Both the position numbers and the translations under genes were made by a program. DNA of 64,000 nucleotides from Strongylocentrotus purpuratus (taxonomy: Eukaryota > Echinodermata > Echinoidea > Camarodonta > Strongylocentrotidae), in assembly GCF_000002235.5 (NCBI RefSeq), contig NW_022145613.1:16058883-16122882 (forward strand), written 5' to 3'. This document shows positions 26,101 to 38,373 of this stretch, one piece after another (positions within the stretch are counted from its first letter, which is position 1; each line of letters opens with the position of its first letter). The notes under the pieces were generated by a model, which had not been told where the DNA came from, ran no database searches, and was given only the letters and a program-made list of their open reading frames with translations.

Positions 26101-28405
26101 AAAAATTTATTTCACCAAAATAAACATCTAGCATTTTTCTTTGGCAGACAACGGAGCTAATTTCAACTATGGCGGTAGCAACTGGCCTTTGCGTGGGATG
26201 AAAAGATCCCTGTGGGAAGGCGGTATCAAGTCCGTAGGTTTCATCGCCAGTCCCTTACTGCCGAAACTTGTTCGCGGAACCGTCAACAATAATCTATTTC
26301 ACGTAACCGACTGGTTTCCCACCCTAGTCAGGGGCGTGGCCAGAGGTAGTCTGAAGGGCACACACCTTGATGGACACAATCTATGGAAGCATCTGCTAAA
26401 CAAAAAGAAGTAAGCAATGATACACACATTCAAATGTGGTACCTAAATGTAAAAGGGCCAGGGGTGGAATCTGCCTGATCTCCTTTCTGTACTTTCCCCA
26501 CATTAATAATTCCCTTTTCTCCACATTGACTAGTTCGTAGATCTTTTCCTCATTGTTTAGTTCTTTTTTATTTTCCGCCTTTAATTGCCAATTAATTTGT
26601 AGATTTGTTACAGTAATTGACCAGTTCGTGAATATTTCCCCCGATTAGTTGCATGGTTCATAGGTCTCCTCTCAGATTAATTAGACATGTTATTTTGTAG
26701 GTCTTTTCCAGGATTAAATATTGTTTAGATCTTTTTTCGCATTGACAAGTTAGTAGATCTATTTTCGGATGAATTGGTTTGTAGATTTTCCTGTCTTCGA
26801 GATTTAATCGTGAATACCAACCCGATTTACATTCACTTATTATCGCGTATAATAAGACAAAATTGAAAAATTAGCCCTCACTCTTTCTACAAAGTGTTTG
26901 ATACATGAATATCATGTTTTAATTAACAATAATTCAGGAACACTTTCAAATACATACATGAATTTAAATGGAATTGCTGCATACTACTTTTTTTTAAATC
27001 TAAGTTTTATAATTTCATTGTCATTATTTCGTCACTCCGCGGTCGAGCGAGATCGGAACCATGGGGGCTTCAATCATATTTGGCCATTACCATGTTACTA
27101 TTTCGCTTGTTCGATGGATTGGTATAATTCCTCCCATTTTCTCCTTTGATTTCTGTGTCTCTCAGGACCCGGGGTAAAGACAGTTGGCCGCGGAAAGAGA
27201 TACTGCACAACATCGACCCGTATTCTCCTATTTTCAGTGAGCTACCTCGATGGTTTTCAATTAACTTCCCAGCAGCGATTCGTTATGAGAACTGGAAACT
27301 TATCACGTCTCAAATCGGTTAGTATGACATTTCTAAAGGAGAAAGGGTGGGGGTTGGGGGTTAACGCCCACGGCCCCCTTCTCAATAAATGTTGAGTATA
27401 AACGAATTTACGCGAGACACAATATGTATAGAAAACAATGCTACCCCCCCCCCCGAGCCCTCAACCCCACCCCTTCCTTCTGTAACAATCTTATACCTTA
27501 CAGGCTTCGATGGAGAAAAAAAGTGTCCCCAACAATGACATTTTACTATCTAATTATTGTTAAATCAGTAAATTCATCTTTTTCGGAAAGGTCCGCTGAT
27601 GTTGAAGGACATAGGGAATAGGGCGATCCATGAACTTTTTTTTTCGCCGATGTGGAAATATAATTATGTACTTCTTTATACTATATATATATATATATAT
27701 ATATACAGGGGCGGATCTAGCTTTTTGCTAACGGGGGGGTTGACCAATAATGACGATGCGGAGCATCGTCGACGAGCCGCGAAGCGGCGAGCCAATTTTT
27801 TTTTGGGGTTTATTTGAACCCCGTAAGTGATGTTTTCCTGGCATCTATTAACACAATGGAGACCATAAAAAGCAGTGCATGAACACGTCCGTATTACACC
27901 CCCATGTATGGTAATTTACCCTGTATGCCAACTTTTTTGCATGATTCAAACATACCTTCCAGTAAAAAAAGATGCGAGACTGGATTGCCGCAACTTCTTT
28001 GCCCTGTTTGCTTCCATATTGCTTGTCACTACACTCAGACCAGACTGATAAAAAAGTGAGCAACTTGAACAAGTAATCCAGGAAATCTTCACAAAATCCC
28101 TACCCAAACGACACTTAAAATATCCCCAAAGTTGCCAAATTTTGACAGAAAATCCCCAAATTCGTTTTTCATAAAACTCAATATTATTTTCATTCCCAAA
28201 TATTTATTTTTCATCCCCAAAGACTTCAACAATCCCCCAATTTTGTTTTAATGTGGGGATTTGGGGGATGAGAATCGGCAACGCTGGCCTAGCTTGTCAC
28301 TTCGGCGGTGGCCCGTGTCCTCAAAAAAGCTGATGGGGGGGGGGGGGGGGGGCAAGGGACTCTGTGACATTTTTTCGCCCAACCCCCCCCCCTACCCCAA
28401 AAAGA

Positions 28406-28466
<61 letters not shown>

Positions 28467-29621
28467 GAAATAAATACATAGAAATAGAATAAAATAAAAT
28501 TACAAGTTTTAAAAAAAAGATAAGATTTAAAAAAATGGTCCCCGGATTTTTTTTTTTTTTTGGGGGGGGGGTTGCAACCCCCCCCCCAACCCCCCCTCTA
28601 GATCCGCTTCTGATATATTATATATATATATATATACTTTATTTCCATTATGCTTGTGATCAAGAACGCAGTTCATGTCCACATACTTAGGCCTAGAGCA
28701 GAGATCATGCATTCGGTACAACAATACATGAACATAAATTGTTCGATCTGAATCATGATTGCTCCAGGTTGAAAAGTATGTTTATAAATTGATGTATAAG
28801 CATACATTTCATTCACCCCCTGTAAGTCTCTGCAATTTTCGACAACGCGTACAAAAGTGAAATGAAATCATTAATTTTGTTCATACAGATAACCGAAAAG
28901 AAAGGGTCTAGATTGAAGTAGTCATGTATAAAATGGTCTTCTCTTAGAGATGATTAAAACTGGTAATCGAAGAATAGGATAGGGATGTATTCAAACATAC
29001 TGAAGCTTTTCGTCTTGCACTCGCCAGCGTAAAGTGCCAGAATGAACAGAAAGCCGAAATCATTTTGGGGCTTTAATAGCTTCCGCTTATAATGTCCGAC
29101 TTTAGCTTCTTGTTCATTCTTTTGATTCACGCTCATGAGTGCAAGATGAAAAGTTTCAGTATGTCTGTATTCGTTGCTCTTATTCAGTGATCATCTCATT
29201 TCCTCTCGCAATTATTTATTTCCACAAGAGCTGCACGAATTGTTTAAGGATTCGTTATACATTATATATTAACACAAATATATCATCATTATTGAATATT
29301 GACAATATATGTCACGCAATGACTGAATAACATGCTTGTTTCCCTTTCGCAGGAAACAGAAGCTGGGTACCACCCCCAGAATCCGGGGAGAACACCATCC
29401 ACTCAACGGATACACCCGAAAAGCGAGTATGGCTCTTCGACATATCCGAAGATCCGAAAGAAATGAACGATTTATCCTTAGAGAGGACAGATATTACTTA
29501 CTTCCTTTTAAGGCGTCTTGGGTCATATCTACGAGGTTCTGTTCCTATACGATACCCCGGACCAGATATACGAGCGAACCCTTCTCTGCATAACGGTTCG
29601 TTTAGCGACTGGATTCTGTGA
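22525..29621 (+). CDS. ARSB-like: Arylsulfatase B-type sulfatase, last six exons (5' exons not found)
   Basis: Exons at 22525-22711, 23738-23937, 25003-25210, 26148-26409, 27166-27317 and 29353-29621, all with AG/GT boundaries and compatible phases, giving 425 residues and a TGA stop. Motifs in order: GKWHMG (the sulfatase Lys/His pair), [22 protein letters not shown] (metal/substrate His), [15 protein letters not shown] (Asp-Asn metal ligands, split across exons 3/4), [15 protein letters not shown] (catalytic Lys), [22 protein letters not shown] and a C-terminus similar to human ARSB. The family hydrolyses sulfate esters of glycosaminoglycans in lysosomes or outside cells; ARSI/ARSJ are alternatives. 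The N-terminal third, with the Cys-x-Pro-Ser-Arg formylglycine site and signal peptide, was not seen upstream; it is either beyond the window, hidden among the repeats, or lost. Introns carry several small transposons. Confidence 0.92.
22792..23002. mobile_element. hAT-type non-autonomous element (MITE) in arylsulfatase intron
   Basis: Ends are CAGTGGCGTA and TACGCCACTG, perfect inverted repeats. It is flanked by an exact 8-bp direct duplication TAACCCAG (22,784-22,791 and 23,003-23,010), diagnostic of hAT insertion. The interior of 211 bp is G-run rich and non-coding. Confidence 0.85.
23056..23142. repeat. (GA)n-(TG)n-(G)n compound microsatellite
   Basis: About 55 bp of (GA)n, a short (TG)n and a run of G in an arylsulfatase intron. 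Confidence 0.9.
24040..24235. repeat. Two-copy ~100-bp tandem repeat
   Basis: GTGTAACTTCCGT, AATAGAAACCATC, TTTCCAACGTTTGTT and AAAGATAAGAAC occur twice in order about 100 bp apart within the arylsulfatase intron between exons 23738-23937 and 25003-25210. Confidence 0.75.
24484..24814. mobile_element. Foldback MITE with GGGTGTTTCACAAAGATCC termini
   Basis: The left end CTAGGGTGTTTCACAAAG pairs with the right end CTTTGTGAAACACCCCCAG, and inverted homology continues into TCCTAAGTTGAA / TTGACTTAGGA. The interior has two tandem TTATCTCTAAGTT motifs. It is 331 bp and non-coding; the target duplication is not clear. Confidence 0.7.
25640..25800. repeat. Diverged tRNA-like repeat in arylsulfatase intron
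   Basis: GAGTGGCAAATGTGGAATTAAT, AAAGGACGTTAGTGCCG and GGGATCTGAACCCTCAACC follow the order of the repeat at 2,480-2,637, including the B-box-like region, with many substitutions. Confidence 0.5.
27706..28612. mobile_element. CAGGGGCGGATCTAG DNA transposon, copy 1
   Basis: Starts CAGGGGCGGATCTAG and ends CTAGATCCGCTTCTG. It contains GACGATGCGGAGCATCGTC (a palindrome), GAGCCGCGAAGCGGCGAG (a palindrome), an (AAT)n tract and several G/C runs. An inverted second copy lies at 47,338-48,063 and shares both ends. It inserted inside a (TA)n tract, so the target duplication cannot be read. No transposase was found. Confidence 0.75.
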
Positions 29622-29698
29622 ATATGTCATGAAATTTTCTATACTTAAAGCGATACTGAACTGATGAACATTCAACCCGTACTGTCAAGCGTACCGTT

Positions 29699-29850
29699 CA
29701 GAGCCATCTATATACAGAGTTTGGCCAACCCGGTTCGAGTTGGTCACAATATGGCGACTACTGATTTGTTGGGCAAGCACAAAACAAAAGAATATACGCC
29801 ATGTTGTGACCCAGTGAAACCAAGTTGGCCAAACTCTGTACATGGCTCTG
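29699..29850. mobile_element. hAT-type MITE, 152 bp, with 8-bp duplication GTACCGTT
   Basis: The left end CAGAGCCATCTATATACAGA and right end TCTGTACATGGCTCTG are inverted repeats apart from a small indel, continuing into GTTTGGCCAAC. Exact direct repeats GTACCGTT flank it (29,691-29,698 and 29,851-29,858). An uninterrupted version of the surrounding sequence is at about 39,020-39,085. It lies just beyond the arylsulfatase stop, possibly in its 3' UTR. Confidence 0.88.
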
Positions 29851-30264
29851 GTACCGTTTATTGCACAGCGCCATCTTATGGCCAACTTCATTCTACATTC
29901 CTCACTAGTAGTTACTTGTGTGTTTAGAGGCTGTGTACATCAATGAGAAGAATCACAACGGTAATGAAATCAGGATCATTCTCACTCGATAAAGATTTGT
30001 TGACAATCGTTCATATTTTTTTTATAAATCTTTTTTGCAAAGAAATTGTCAATGACAGGAACGAGATCGCAAAGACTTTCAGAAATCAACCTCGGACAAT
30101 CTGAAAAGCATACACGTACTGAAATGTTTGAACATAAAAATGACTACGTATTAATAATAATAATAATAATAATAATAGTGGGTTCTTGTATAGCGCTCAT
30201 GTCTGTCAGACCGTACACTCCTAGCGCTCCCGATTATTACCCTGGCTAATTTAGCATGGCTGCC

Positions 30265-30600
30265 ATGCGGCGATCTTGCATTTCACGGAATTAATTCCTG
30301 CCAGGTACCCATTTACATCACCTGGGTTGAGTGTGGCAAATGTAGATCAACGTCATGCTTAAGGACATTAGTGCCGCGGACCTTGTGATCGAGAGTTTGG
30401 TGACATATCCACTCGACCACGACCAGGGCCGTAGCCAGAGTTTGATGTTGGGGGGGGGGGGGGGGGCACATGCAATCGATCGACGTCCTGGGGGAGGGGT
30501 CCAAAAAAGTTCATCCGATCTTGGACATTTTGGAGGCGCGTGCCCCCCCCCCCCCATGGGTACGTGTTTGACCACGACACCTCTACGTAATCCGAATATG
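30265..30600. repeat. tRNA-like repeat interrupted by a small transposon
   Basis: GAATTAATTCCTGCCAGGTACCCATTTACATCACCTGGG through CATATCCACTCGACCACGAC matches 2,485-2,632 closely; the remainder (ACCTCTACG) resumes after the insert at 30,424-30,570. Preceded by an (AAT)n tract at about 30,150-30,177. Confidence 0.7.
30424..30570. mobile_element. Small hAT-type insertion with 8-bp duplication ACCACGAC
   Basis: Starts CAGGGCCGTAGCCAG. It is flanked by ACCACGAC at 30,416-30,423 and 30,571-30,578. The uninterrupted repeat copy at 2,600-2,637 shows ACCACGAC once, so the insertion and its target duplication are directly confirmed. It is 147 bp, with G and C runs and no coding content. Terminal inverted repeats are imperfect. 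Confidence 0.8.
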
Positions 30601-33600
30601 ATTCGTATGTGATACACAATAGCATACCGAAATTGGCCTTAATTTGACTTCTCGAAAGTCTTCGCGATCGTGTTTATGGAATATTACAACGAAGCATAAT
30701 CAAGATTTAGAATAAATATATAAAAAATATTTTGTATTTGTCGTTTCGTATATCAGTCTCTCCTTTCAGGGAACGCAATGCTTTTACTTATGAACGCTAA
30801 ATGTTGAAGTTGAAAAATCTTGAATCTGACGAAGTGTCAGCTCTTTAACCTTCATCAAACTAAACATTCCATTTTCAAGAGAATTACAGGTGTATATAGT
30901 CTGGGCAAAGAGAGGGGCACTGTGGGCGACTTTACAGTATATAGAGTATACGCTCATTTCTGCAAAGCAGTCTTTTTAAAAATTAAAATTATAATAACAT
31001 TAAATAAACAAAAAACAACAAATAAAAATCATCATCGTCAACAACAACAAGGGTAGCTTGGTAAGGGCTAAGTTAACGATGCCCTTTCTATAAATATTTC
31101 AGTAAAATTAAGAATGTTCTTAGTTTGAGAATTCATAGTCAACCTATATTTTATTGGTACATTTTGGCTTCCCCAGGTTTCTTCATTATAATACTTGTCT
31201 CACTTTGTTACCGTAACGTAGTCTCCAGGTTATGAAAAGCGAAATCAATGATGTCAATTTTTGTTTCAATTTTAGTTTATTGTCCAAAGGAAATATTCTA
31301 TGCTCACATGCAGTTAACCTACAACTTTACATAACATATACATAAATATCGTTGTAAAGATAAGTATCATTACATAGACATTATAGATAGTATTCTTCTG
31401 CTAAAAAAAAACCTTTTTAATACTTGTTTGTCCTATAAAAGCGTAATGACCGATGTTTCATTTGTGTAATGTTAAATAGCCTAGCTTGCAGAAGATCGAG
31501 GTTAGTTTATTATACTTTGTGTCATATGAAAATGCAATCGTTTTTTCAATGTTTACAGATGAAATTCGCAGCTGTAATTTTTGTCTATCGTTGTTGTTTT
31601 CAGGAATAGCTTGAGGGTGTATTTATAATTTTCGACCTTGCAAGTTTATCAACTTTACCATTATGTATTCTACGATATACTATTGAATCTCTTCTCGAAA
31701 AACGGGTAATAATTCGGTCTCTCTCAATTTTTTTAAAATTACGAGGCCTGCAAACAGTTGGAAAGGCGATGGGGTATTTAGGTACGCCATTGTCGTGTGA
31801 GATTCGATGCAGTTCCGGGTTCCGAATCGGAGCGCTGATTCGATTCCCGGTAAAAGAAAATTCGACTGAAATCACCTATCCGCCGATACGTGTCGGACTG
31901 CAGATCATATCAGGCTTTGGCTCACGGTTTCTGCCAATAAAATGAAGTAGATTTCTATAGTTGATGTCAGGTGCAAATGTTCCCCGATCGAATGGTGATA
32001 ACACGGGAAATTGGTGTTTCATAATTCATTTATTTGCATTTAGTCAATGCAATGGGACTTTTCTATTATACTGAGACATGTTTCAAGGAAATTTTACTCT
32101 GTCAAATTGAGCTGGACGATGTGTCTTGTTGTCTTTAGTCCACGAATTTAAAATATTGGATATGTTTGTGTGTAAAGCAGCTTCGGCGTTAATTGACTAT
32201 GCTACCCTGTTTTTTTAAACAAATGAATAAATGATATTAATGACGACATATTCATGATGTGCATACTTTGTAAATATTCAACAAAGAGAAAACATTGAAA
32301 ATGACATATATATTTTGTATTCTAACGCTACAAAACTGAGAAAAAAAGCTAATCAGACTGCAAGATGGAACATCAATATTAAGTCTTATGTCAGCGTTAC
32401 TTGTAAGATAGCAAAACACCGGCTTATAAAAAAAAAATCTTCACGAGATTTTGTTAACAAAATGACCGTAAGACTCCCAAAACATGCGTATGTCAAAAAC
32501 AGACCTGGAAAAAAGAGAAATGCAAGTCCTCCAAATAAACTGAATTTTGTCAATTTACTTGCAGATTTCGTATACCCTTTTTTTCAAAATTGAAGGAAAA
32601 AAAGTATATGAGAGCATATTTGTAGTAGAGGATGCAATATGTCAAAATGAACTTCGCACAAAAGCTCAGGTCGGAACTAAAGTAAGATCGAACTTATTTC
32701 AATGTGCTGGTGGGAGGTATTAAGAACTAGAAGTTTAAACTCTCTCCCCTACTTTTTCTCGATATCCCCTCCATTTTTACGTTTCTCCTCTCCCTCAAAT
32801 CCTCTCTATCTCTCACTCACTTTCTCTCTTTCCCCAATCTCGTATATATCCATTCAATCTCTCTGTTTTCCCTATTTTCCATCTCTCTTTCTTTCTCTTT
32901 ACTCTTTTTCCCTCTCTCTCTCTCTCTCCAGTAATCTTGTATATATCCTCTCTTGATCTTCCTCTTTCTTTCTCTCACTTGTCTCTCCCGCTCCCATACA
33001 CTTTCTCTTTCCAATTGTCTCGTATATAATCACCCAATCTCCTACCACGCCCCCACCCCCTATATCCACCCAATCTCTCTCTATTTTCCCTCACTATTTT
33101 TTTCGTCTCTCTTTCTTTCTCTTTACTCTTTTTTCCCTCTCTCTCCAGTTCTCTCATCTATATCCACCTAGGCCTCTTTTTATCTCCAACTCTCCTGCTG
33201 TTGCCCCCCATCTCTCTTCCTTTCTATTCTCTCCCTTTCCCATTTATTCCTCAATTCATGCCAGAACTGCATGTACACCAATCAATGGATAGCAAAACGA
33301 TATGCCTCTCATTAAAAAGACATGAGAAATGTTCCCTTTATTACAAGATTTACAAATATAAATTGATGTTTGAAACATCCTTAACAAGTAAAATACATGA
33401 CAGGATTATTAACCTCTTCAGTGCTGCGAGCAGCAAATCCCATGTTCTGAATGATGTGTTTGAAGTAAAAAGGTCTATATTTTTCTCCAGAAGCAGAAAC
33501 CGTAACCTCTTTGAAGAAGGTTTTTTCCTTTCCGAAGAAAATATATAAGTCCAATTTATCACAGAAGCATTTAAAGATGTTCATGCGTGGGTATATAGGC

Positions 33601-33948
33601 AAAGTAAAGTAGACAACTTGGCGATCACTACATAACATTGAGCCCATGGGTATTACACTCCTGTGCGTACGTCCGTGTGCTGCCCTCTGTATACCCACAC
33701 TTGAGCAACTTTAACGTCAAACATTCACTCCTGAAAGTCCAATTATGACAATTATTCAAAATGTTACCGGGAAGGTGTTAAACAAGCTTTTGCCAAAACA
33801 TGTTGGGACTTGTTATAACAAAGTCTTGCTCTGCTACAAATATGAAAACCTGAAAATAAATGAATTACAAGCTCATTTCCCTCTCCACATGTGTGACCTA
33901 CCCTCGTTTGCCGGCACAAACTCTTGTCAGTCACAGTGCTTAACAGTA
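30601..33948. other. Intergenic interval between arylsulfatase and EXOSC6 (convergent ends)
   Basis: A polyadenylation-like AATAAA occurs at about 30,711. Otherwise AT-rich, with a CT-rich stretch at 32,730-33,240 whose frames are low-complexity Ser/Leu/Phe. No exon or RNA gene was recognised. Short open frames at 31,600-31,875 and 32,315-32,593 have no recognised domain. Confidence 0.5.
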
Positions 33949-34160
33949 GGGCGCTTTCGCAAACATGACGGAAGGCAAAGACGACGGTAGCACAAGCGAA
34001 AAAACAATCTGCGCATGCCCGAACCAGAATTTTCTCCGTCCTGTTGATTTTCACGACCGTACGCGGCCATGATAGCGTTCGTTCCCTAACCACGATGGAA
34101 GAGCTGTATCGCAGTAATTCTCCCGTCGTCTTTGCTTCCCTCGTTTTTGCGAAAGCGCTC
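33949..34160. mobile_element. MITE with ~40-bp inverted repeats and TA target duplication
   Basis: The left end GGGCGCTTTCGCAAA pairs with the right end TTTGCGAAAGCGCTC, and inverted similarity resumes over GCAAAGACGACGG / CCGTCGTCTTTGC. A TA dinucleotide lies on each side (33,947-33,948 and 34,161-34,162), as for Tc1/mariner-type or other TA-targeting elements. It is 212 bp and non-coding, located about 380 bp beyond the EXOSC6 stop. Confidence 0.8.
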
Positions 34161-34541
34161 TAGTGTTTGCACTGCAAGACTAAGATGACGGTAAACTGCA
34201 CAGGCTCTGTACTTACGCTGCTCCAGACACAACCGGAGACATTCAGAGCCAGGCTCTGCTCAAGGCTTTAGTAATAGTAGTAAAGTGTCAAATTGGACTG
34301 TGTTCTTGCAGACTAATCTACCCTGGATCAATCCTTGATAATCCATGACCGACCCAAGTAGTCAATCCAGTATAAGAAATAGGTATACGAGGTGATCTCT
34401 TAACCCTTATAACTCTTCACATGTATGGTTGCTCAGCTGAAATCATCAAAAACTTCACTTAATTTCAACATAAGAGTCTGTTATAGGTTACAGCCTTAAT
34501 GCTTTCATATGGTCCACCTGACATAGCGCCGTCTATCAGTG

Positions 34542-37500
34542 TCATGATGCAGGAGCTTCGTCCATGGGGGACTCCACTGGTGACTTTAATTTCTTGACCG
34601 ATTTCTTCAAGCACTCGTAGACAACTTGGTAGTAACGTTCACACACATCAATACACTGCTGTAAAGCCTGTGACAAGGAAGATAAGAAGTTATATCATTA
34701 CCTTAGAAAGTCCTTCAATATCACAATCTCTTGCCTGTCCTAATAAAGTGTGCCTTTACATTAGCGCTAGAATATAACAACACTTCTCTTTTAGTAATGC
34801 CATCAAATTGACTGTATAATATCTATATTTTATCAGGTGTTGCAGATGTATTATGGTAACAGACTATATGTTTTCAGCTAAAGGAGCACAGTGGCTACAA
34901 CATAACAGTGATCTTGTGGTGTTGTGGAGTGTTGCCAGTTTCCAGTTATACACTGTTAATTTATATAATATGTTTTCTTTGGATTTTCTTATCCTGACCT
35001 GGATGGAGTTGAAGGGGTGTGGGAAGGAAGACCTGTGGGTCATGGTAATTTAGTTAACCTTTTCCAAACCCAGGCAGCCCCATCATCTCTGATTCAGGTC
35101 CTTTCTTTATCATGTATATATATATGTTCCTGTAATTGCTGTAATTTGCATATTACTCTGTATTGTTCTTGTATTTTGAAATGCCGAATAAATAATAATA
35201 ATAAAAAGTTGTTCAGAAATCAACTGTAGATTGATTAAACAGATCAAGCTAATATCCTTATCAATATATATCTAGCTTTATATCAAGGGAGGAAACCTGT
35301 CTTTCCTTTGTAATATGTAAAATATCAACCCCCCCCCTTTTAATTAAAAAATATAAATATATGTTAGTATTACTTGTGTGCCTGGTGCACTCAATTGCCA
35401 AGACTTATTGGCTTTTAAGGATGCACCATTTAAACTATGGTTTCTGCTTTCATATTTTCTTTATATTTTGAACGTTATTATGTAAATTTATATGTAATTT
35501 CGATATTGTTATCTGTTATGACATTCCATCTTTTGTCTTTGTGTATATTGTCCTGATGAAGGAAACAAATGTCAACTAAAATGAAACAAATTGAAACTAG
35601 AAATTTAATTTGTCATGGGGACGAATTAGGTGGTCTGTCTTCAATTCTTATGATCATGCTCATCTTCAATTGAATTACCCAATAAAATGATGTTAATGTA
35701 AAATGATGTATTGAGATATGAATTGATGAATGAAGAATAATGGATCAAGTGATATTAGGGTAATAATAAAGTAAATATGGTTGTTTATTACATTATTTGC
35801 GATTGTACGTGTTTTAATATTCAAAGGAGATGGTATAGTGAAAGTTCAAAAAGAAAAAAAAGTGAAGAAAAAAATTGTTGGAGACGCCCGGACTCGAACC
35901 AGGGACCTCGAGGTCGGAAGTCAAGTGCGTTACCGATATACCAAAACATTTCCCATAGCGATTACAAGTAAACGGAAAATTGAATTATCAAATCCCACTT
36001 TGCAAGTGAGATATGAGCATGATCCCGGCCCGGCCCCCCCACTCAGGTTTCGAAATGACCGCATGCGTGTTGCCAAAATGTCCGGTAAAGGGGTACTTTT
36101 CGTGCGACAAAGTCCGGCCCGAGAAATGTAAAAAAAGGGGGTGTATTTGACTTTCACCCGGAGATTTCTTTAAAAAGGGGGTGTTTTTCTCTCATCTGTT
36201 TGTAATTAAAAAAGGGGGTTATAAAATATCTTGAAGTTGAACATAGAAAAATTGATGAAATCCCGCGATCAGATTTCAGAAATTCCTGCTAGTTTTGAAA
36301 GCTCATTCAGGATTATTTCATTATGAAAAGTAAAATCAGTGAGTCCCATGCACTCCCGTCCCAGTACGGCGGCAGTACGGACTTCTCGAAATCTGTGTGA
36401 GAGAGAGAGAGAGAGAGAGATAACAACAGAACGTATAGTCTGTACGGTGCATCCGCTAGCTGCACGCTCAGCATGCACATCGGGCTAGGCTCGGCATCAA
36501 GCCGGGGCATCAAGATGGGGTATGAGGCGTGGGCCCTGCCAAAATTGTCATGATTGCGACGTCTTTGAGCAGGACCCACAGTCTCCTCGTTGTGGATATT
36601 GTGGCCGTCTACCTGTGGCTCACAGGGTGGCACATTCAGGTGAGTAGTTTGCCCTATAGTTTGATCGCAATAGTAACACTTTCAAACTCATTTTCCTACA
36701 CCCATAAAAATGAATATGTGGGACTTGGATCTAGACCTATGTAGTTTTGTACTGTAGGCCTAGTGTAGGCTACCCTAATTCACACACAGCTGCATTAGTA
36801 ATACTATCCTGGCTGTGAATTAAAGGAATCGTTAAACAATGTTAAATCTGAGATGCAAGGCCCTATATGTTATCAGTGTCTGTGATATGGTGTAATATTG
36901 AAGCCCTAAAAAGAATTGTGCTTCAAAATGATCAAGAAGAAGAACTTGAAGAAGTGCCAACCAGTAATGACAGCTTATCTGAGATGAGGGGGGGGGGGGG
37001 GGGGGGGGGGTGTCTGCATGTCCTGAGATAGGGGGGTACATTGAGCAGCGTTCCGGATTTAGGGGGGTCTCCAAGGCAGGAAAAGCCAGTGAAAAGCCTG
37101 CGAAAGGGGGGTTCGGAAATGTTGGCAGTGCTCAGATAGGGGGCCTTTTCAAAAAGAGGGTACAAGCATACGCGTATCCTAAATAACACTGAGTTGGGGG
37201 GGCCGGGGATCTTGGCATCTGATCGAAAAATAAAGGGCACACTTGTGATAGCTTATTGTCTCAGCTACAACATACTCAAAGCTCAGCGAAAACAAAGCTA
37301 AAACGACGAAGATATTGCTCGCAAAAGACAGGATGTAGAATCCAGTTTTGAGAAAAAGTCATGTCCCATAGAGAATACACGCAAAATGTGAAAAATTGAC
37401 ATGCCTCCTTTAATCGCAAAAATACGCCATAATGCTTTCGTCAAAATGAAATATCGTGATGACTGCATTTGTAGAAATTATTCTCAGCTAGAACATATCA

Positions 37501-38341
37501 AAATTTGGAAGAAAATTGATCAATATTTACAGAGATACAATCAATTTTCCATAAATATGCTGACGTCATAATATGCAAATTGAAATTTTGAGTTCGGAGG
37601 CCATTATGATGACGTCATGAGTTAATTGAGGGTCAAATGAGACATGAAATCCTATCTCCAATTCATACTCTATCAAAATATGAACAAAAAATTGGGTCCA
37701 CCTTGCATCCTAAAGCGCTACAATGGATTTTGTATAGGCATGTTTTTGCCCATGTATGCTATGTATTACAAGAGCTCGCACGCACGGAAATCATCTTAAA
37801 CGGACGCTCATTCCGTTAGTAATGGGCAGAAAAAGGTGAAAAAGGTATCAAAATGCTTGAAAAAATGTGCCAAATATGATGACAGAGAAAATTTGGCGAT
37901 TCTATGTTGGAAAATACCAGTACGCGCTAAAACGCACGCGCGTGCACGTTTTTTTGCAAAATGCTTAAAATGGCCTGAAACATATATGCAAAATGAATTT
38001 GAGACGATTTTGAGCATTTTTATTTTTTGAGCGCGCGCTGACGCGCGGACGTACGCATGCGCGCGCGTTCTTTGACCTGAAATTGACCAGACGGATATTG
38101 ACCTTGATCATGATAAACATGAATAAGAAATGCCTTTTCGTTATGAAGATATGATCATGAGTTGAAAGAACCAAAAAAAACACAAAATGGCGCCTGGATG
38201 ACGTCACAAAGACTTGATGACCTTGAAAATGTTCCTGTCACGTGTTATGGCAATGACCTATGACTGTGCCAAAATTGGACGAAATTGACTGAACCGATCT
38301 GAGTTATCATCGGAACAAAAAAGTGTGGAGAAATAAAAATA

Positions 38342-38373
<32 letters not shown>

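Noticed and set aside
35878..35950. Functional tRNA gene on the minus strand
   Set aside because: The T-arm is good but the anticodon stem pairs at only two positions and no 7-bp acceptor stem exists; treated as a tRNA-derived repeat.
37560..38240. Repeated GACGTCAT and alternating CGCGCG motifs as a regulatory region
   Set aside because: Suggestive CRE-like octamers, but only scattered, in the middle of a long EXOSC6 intron and without other support.
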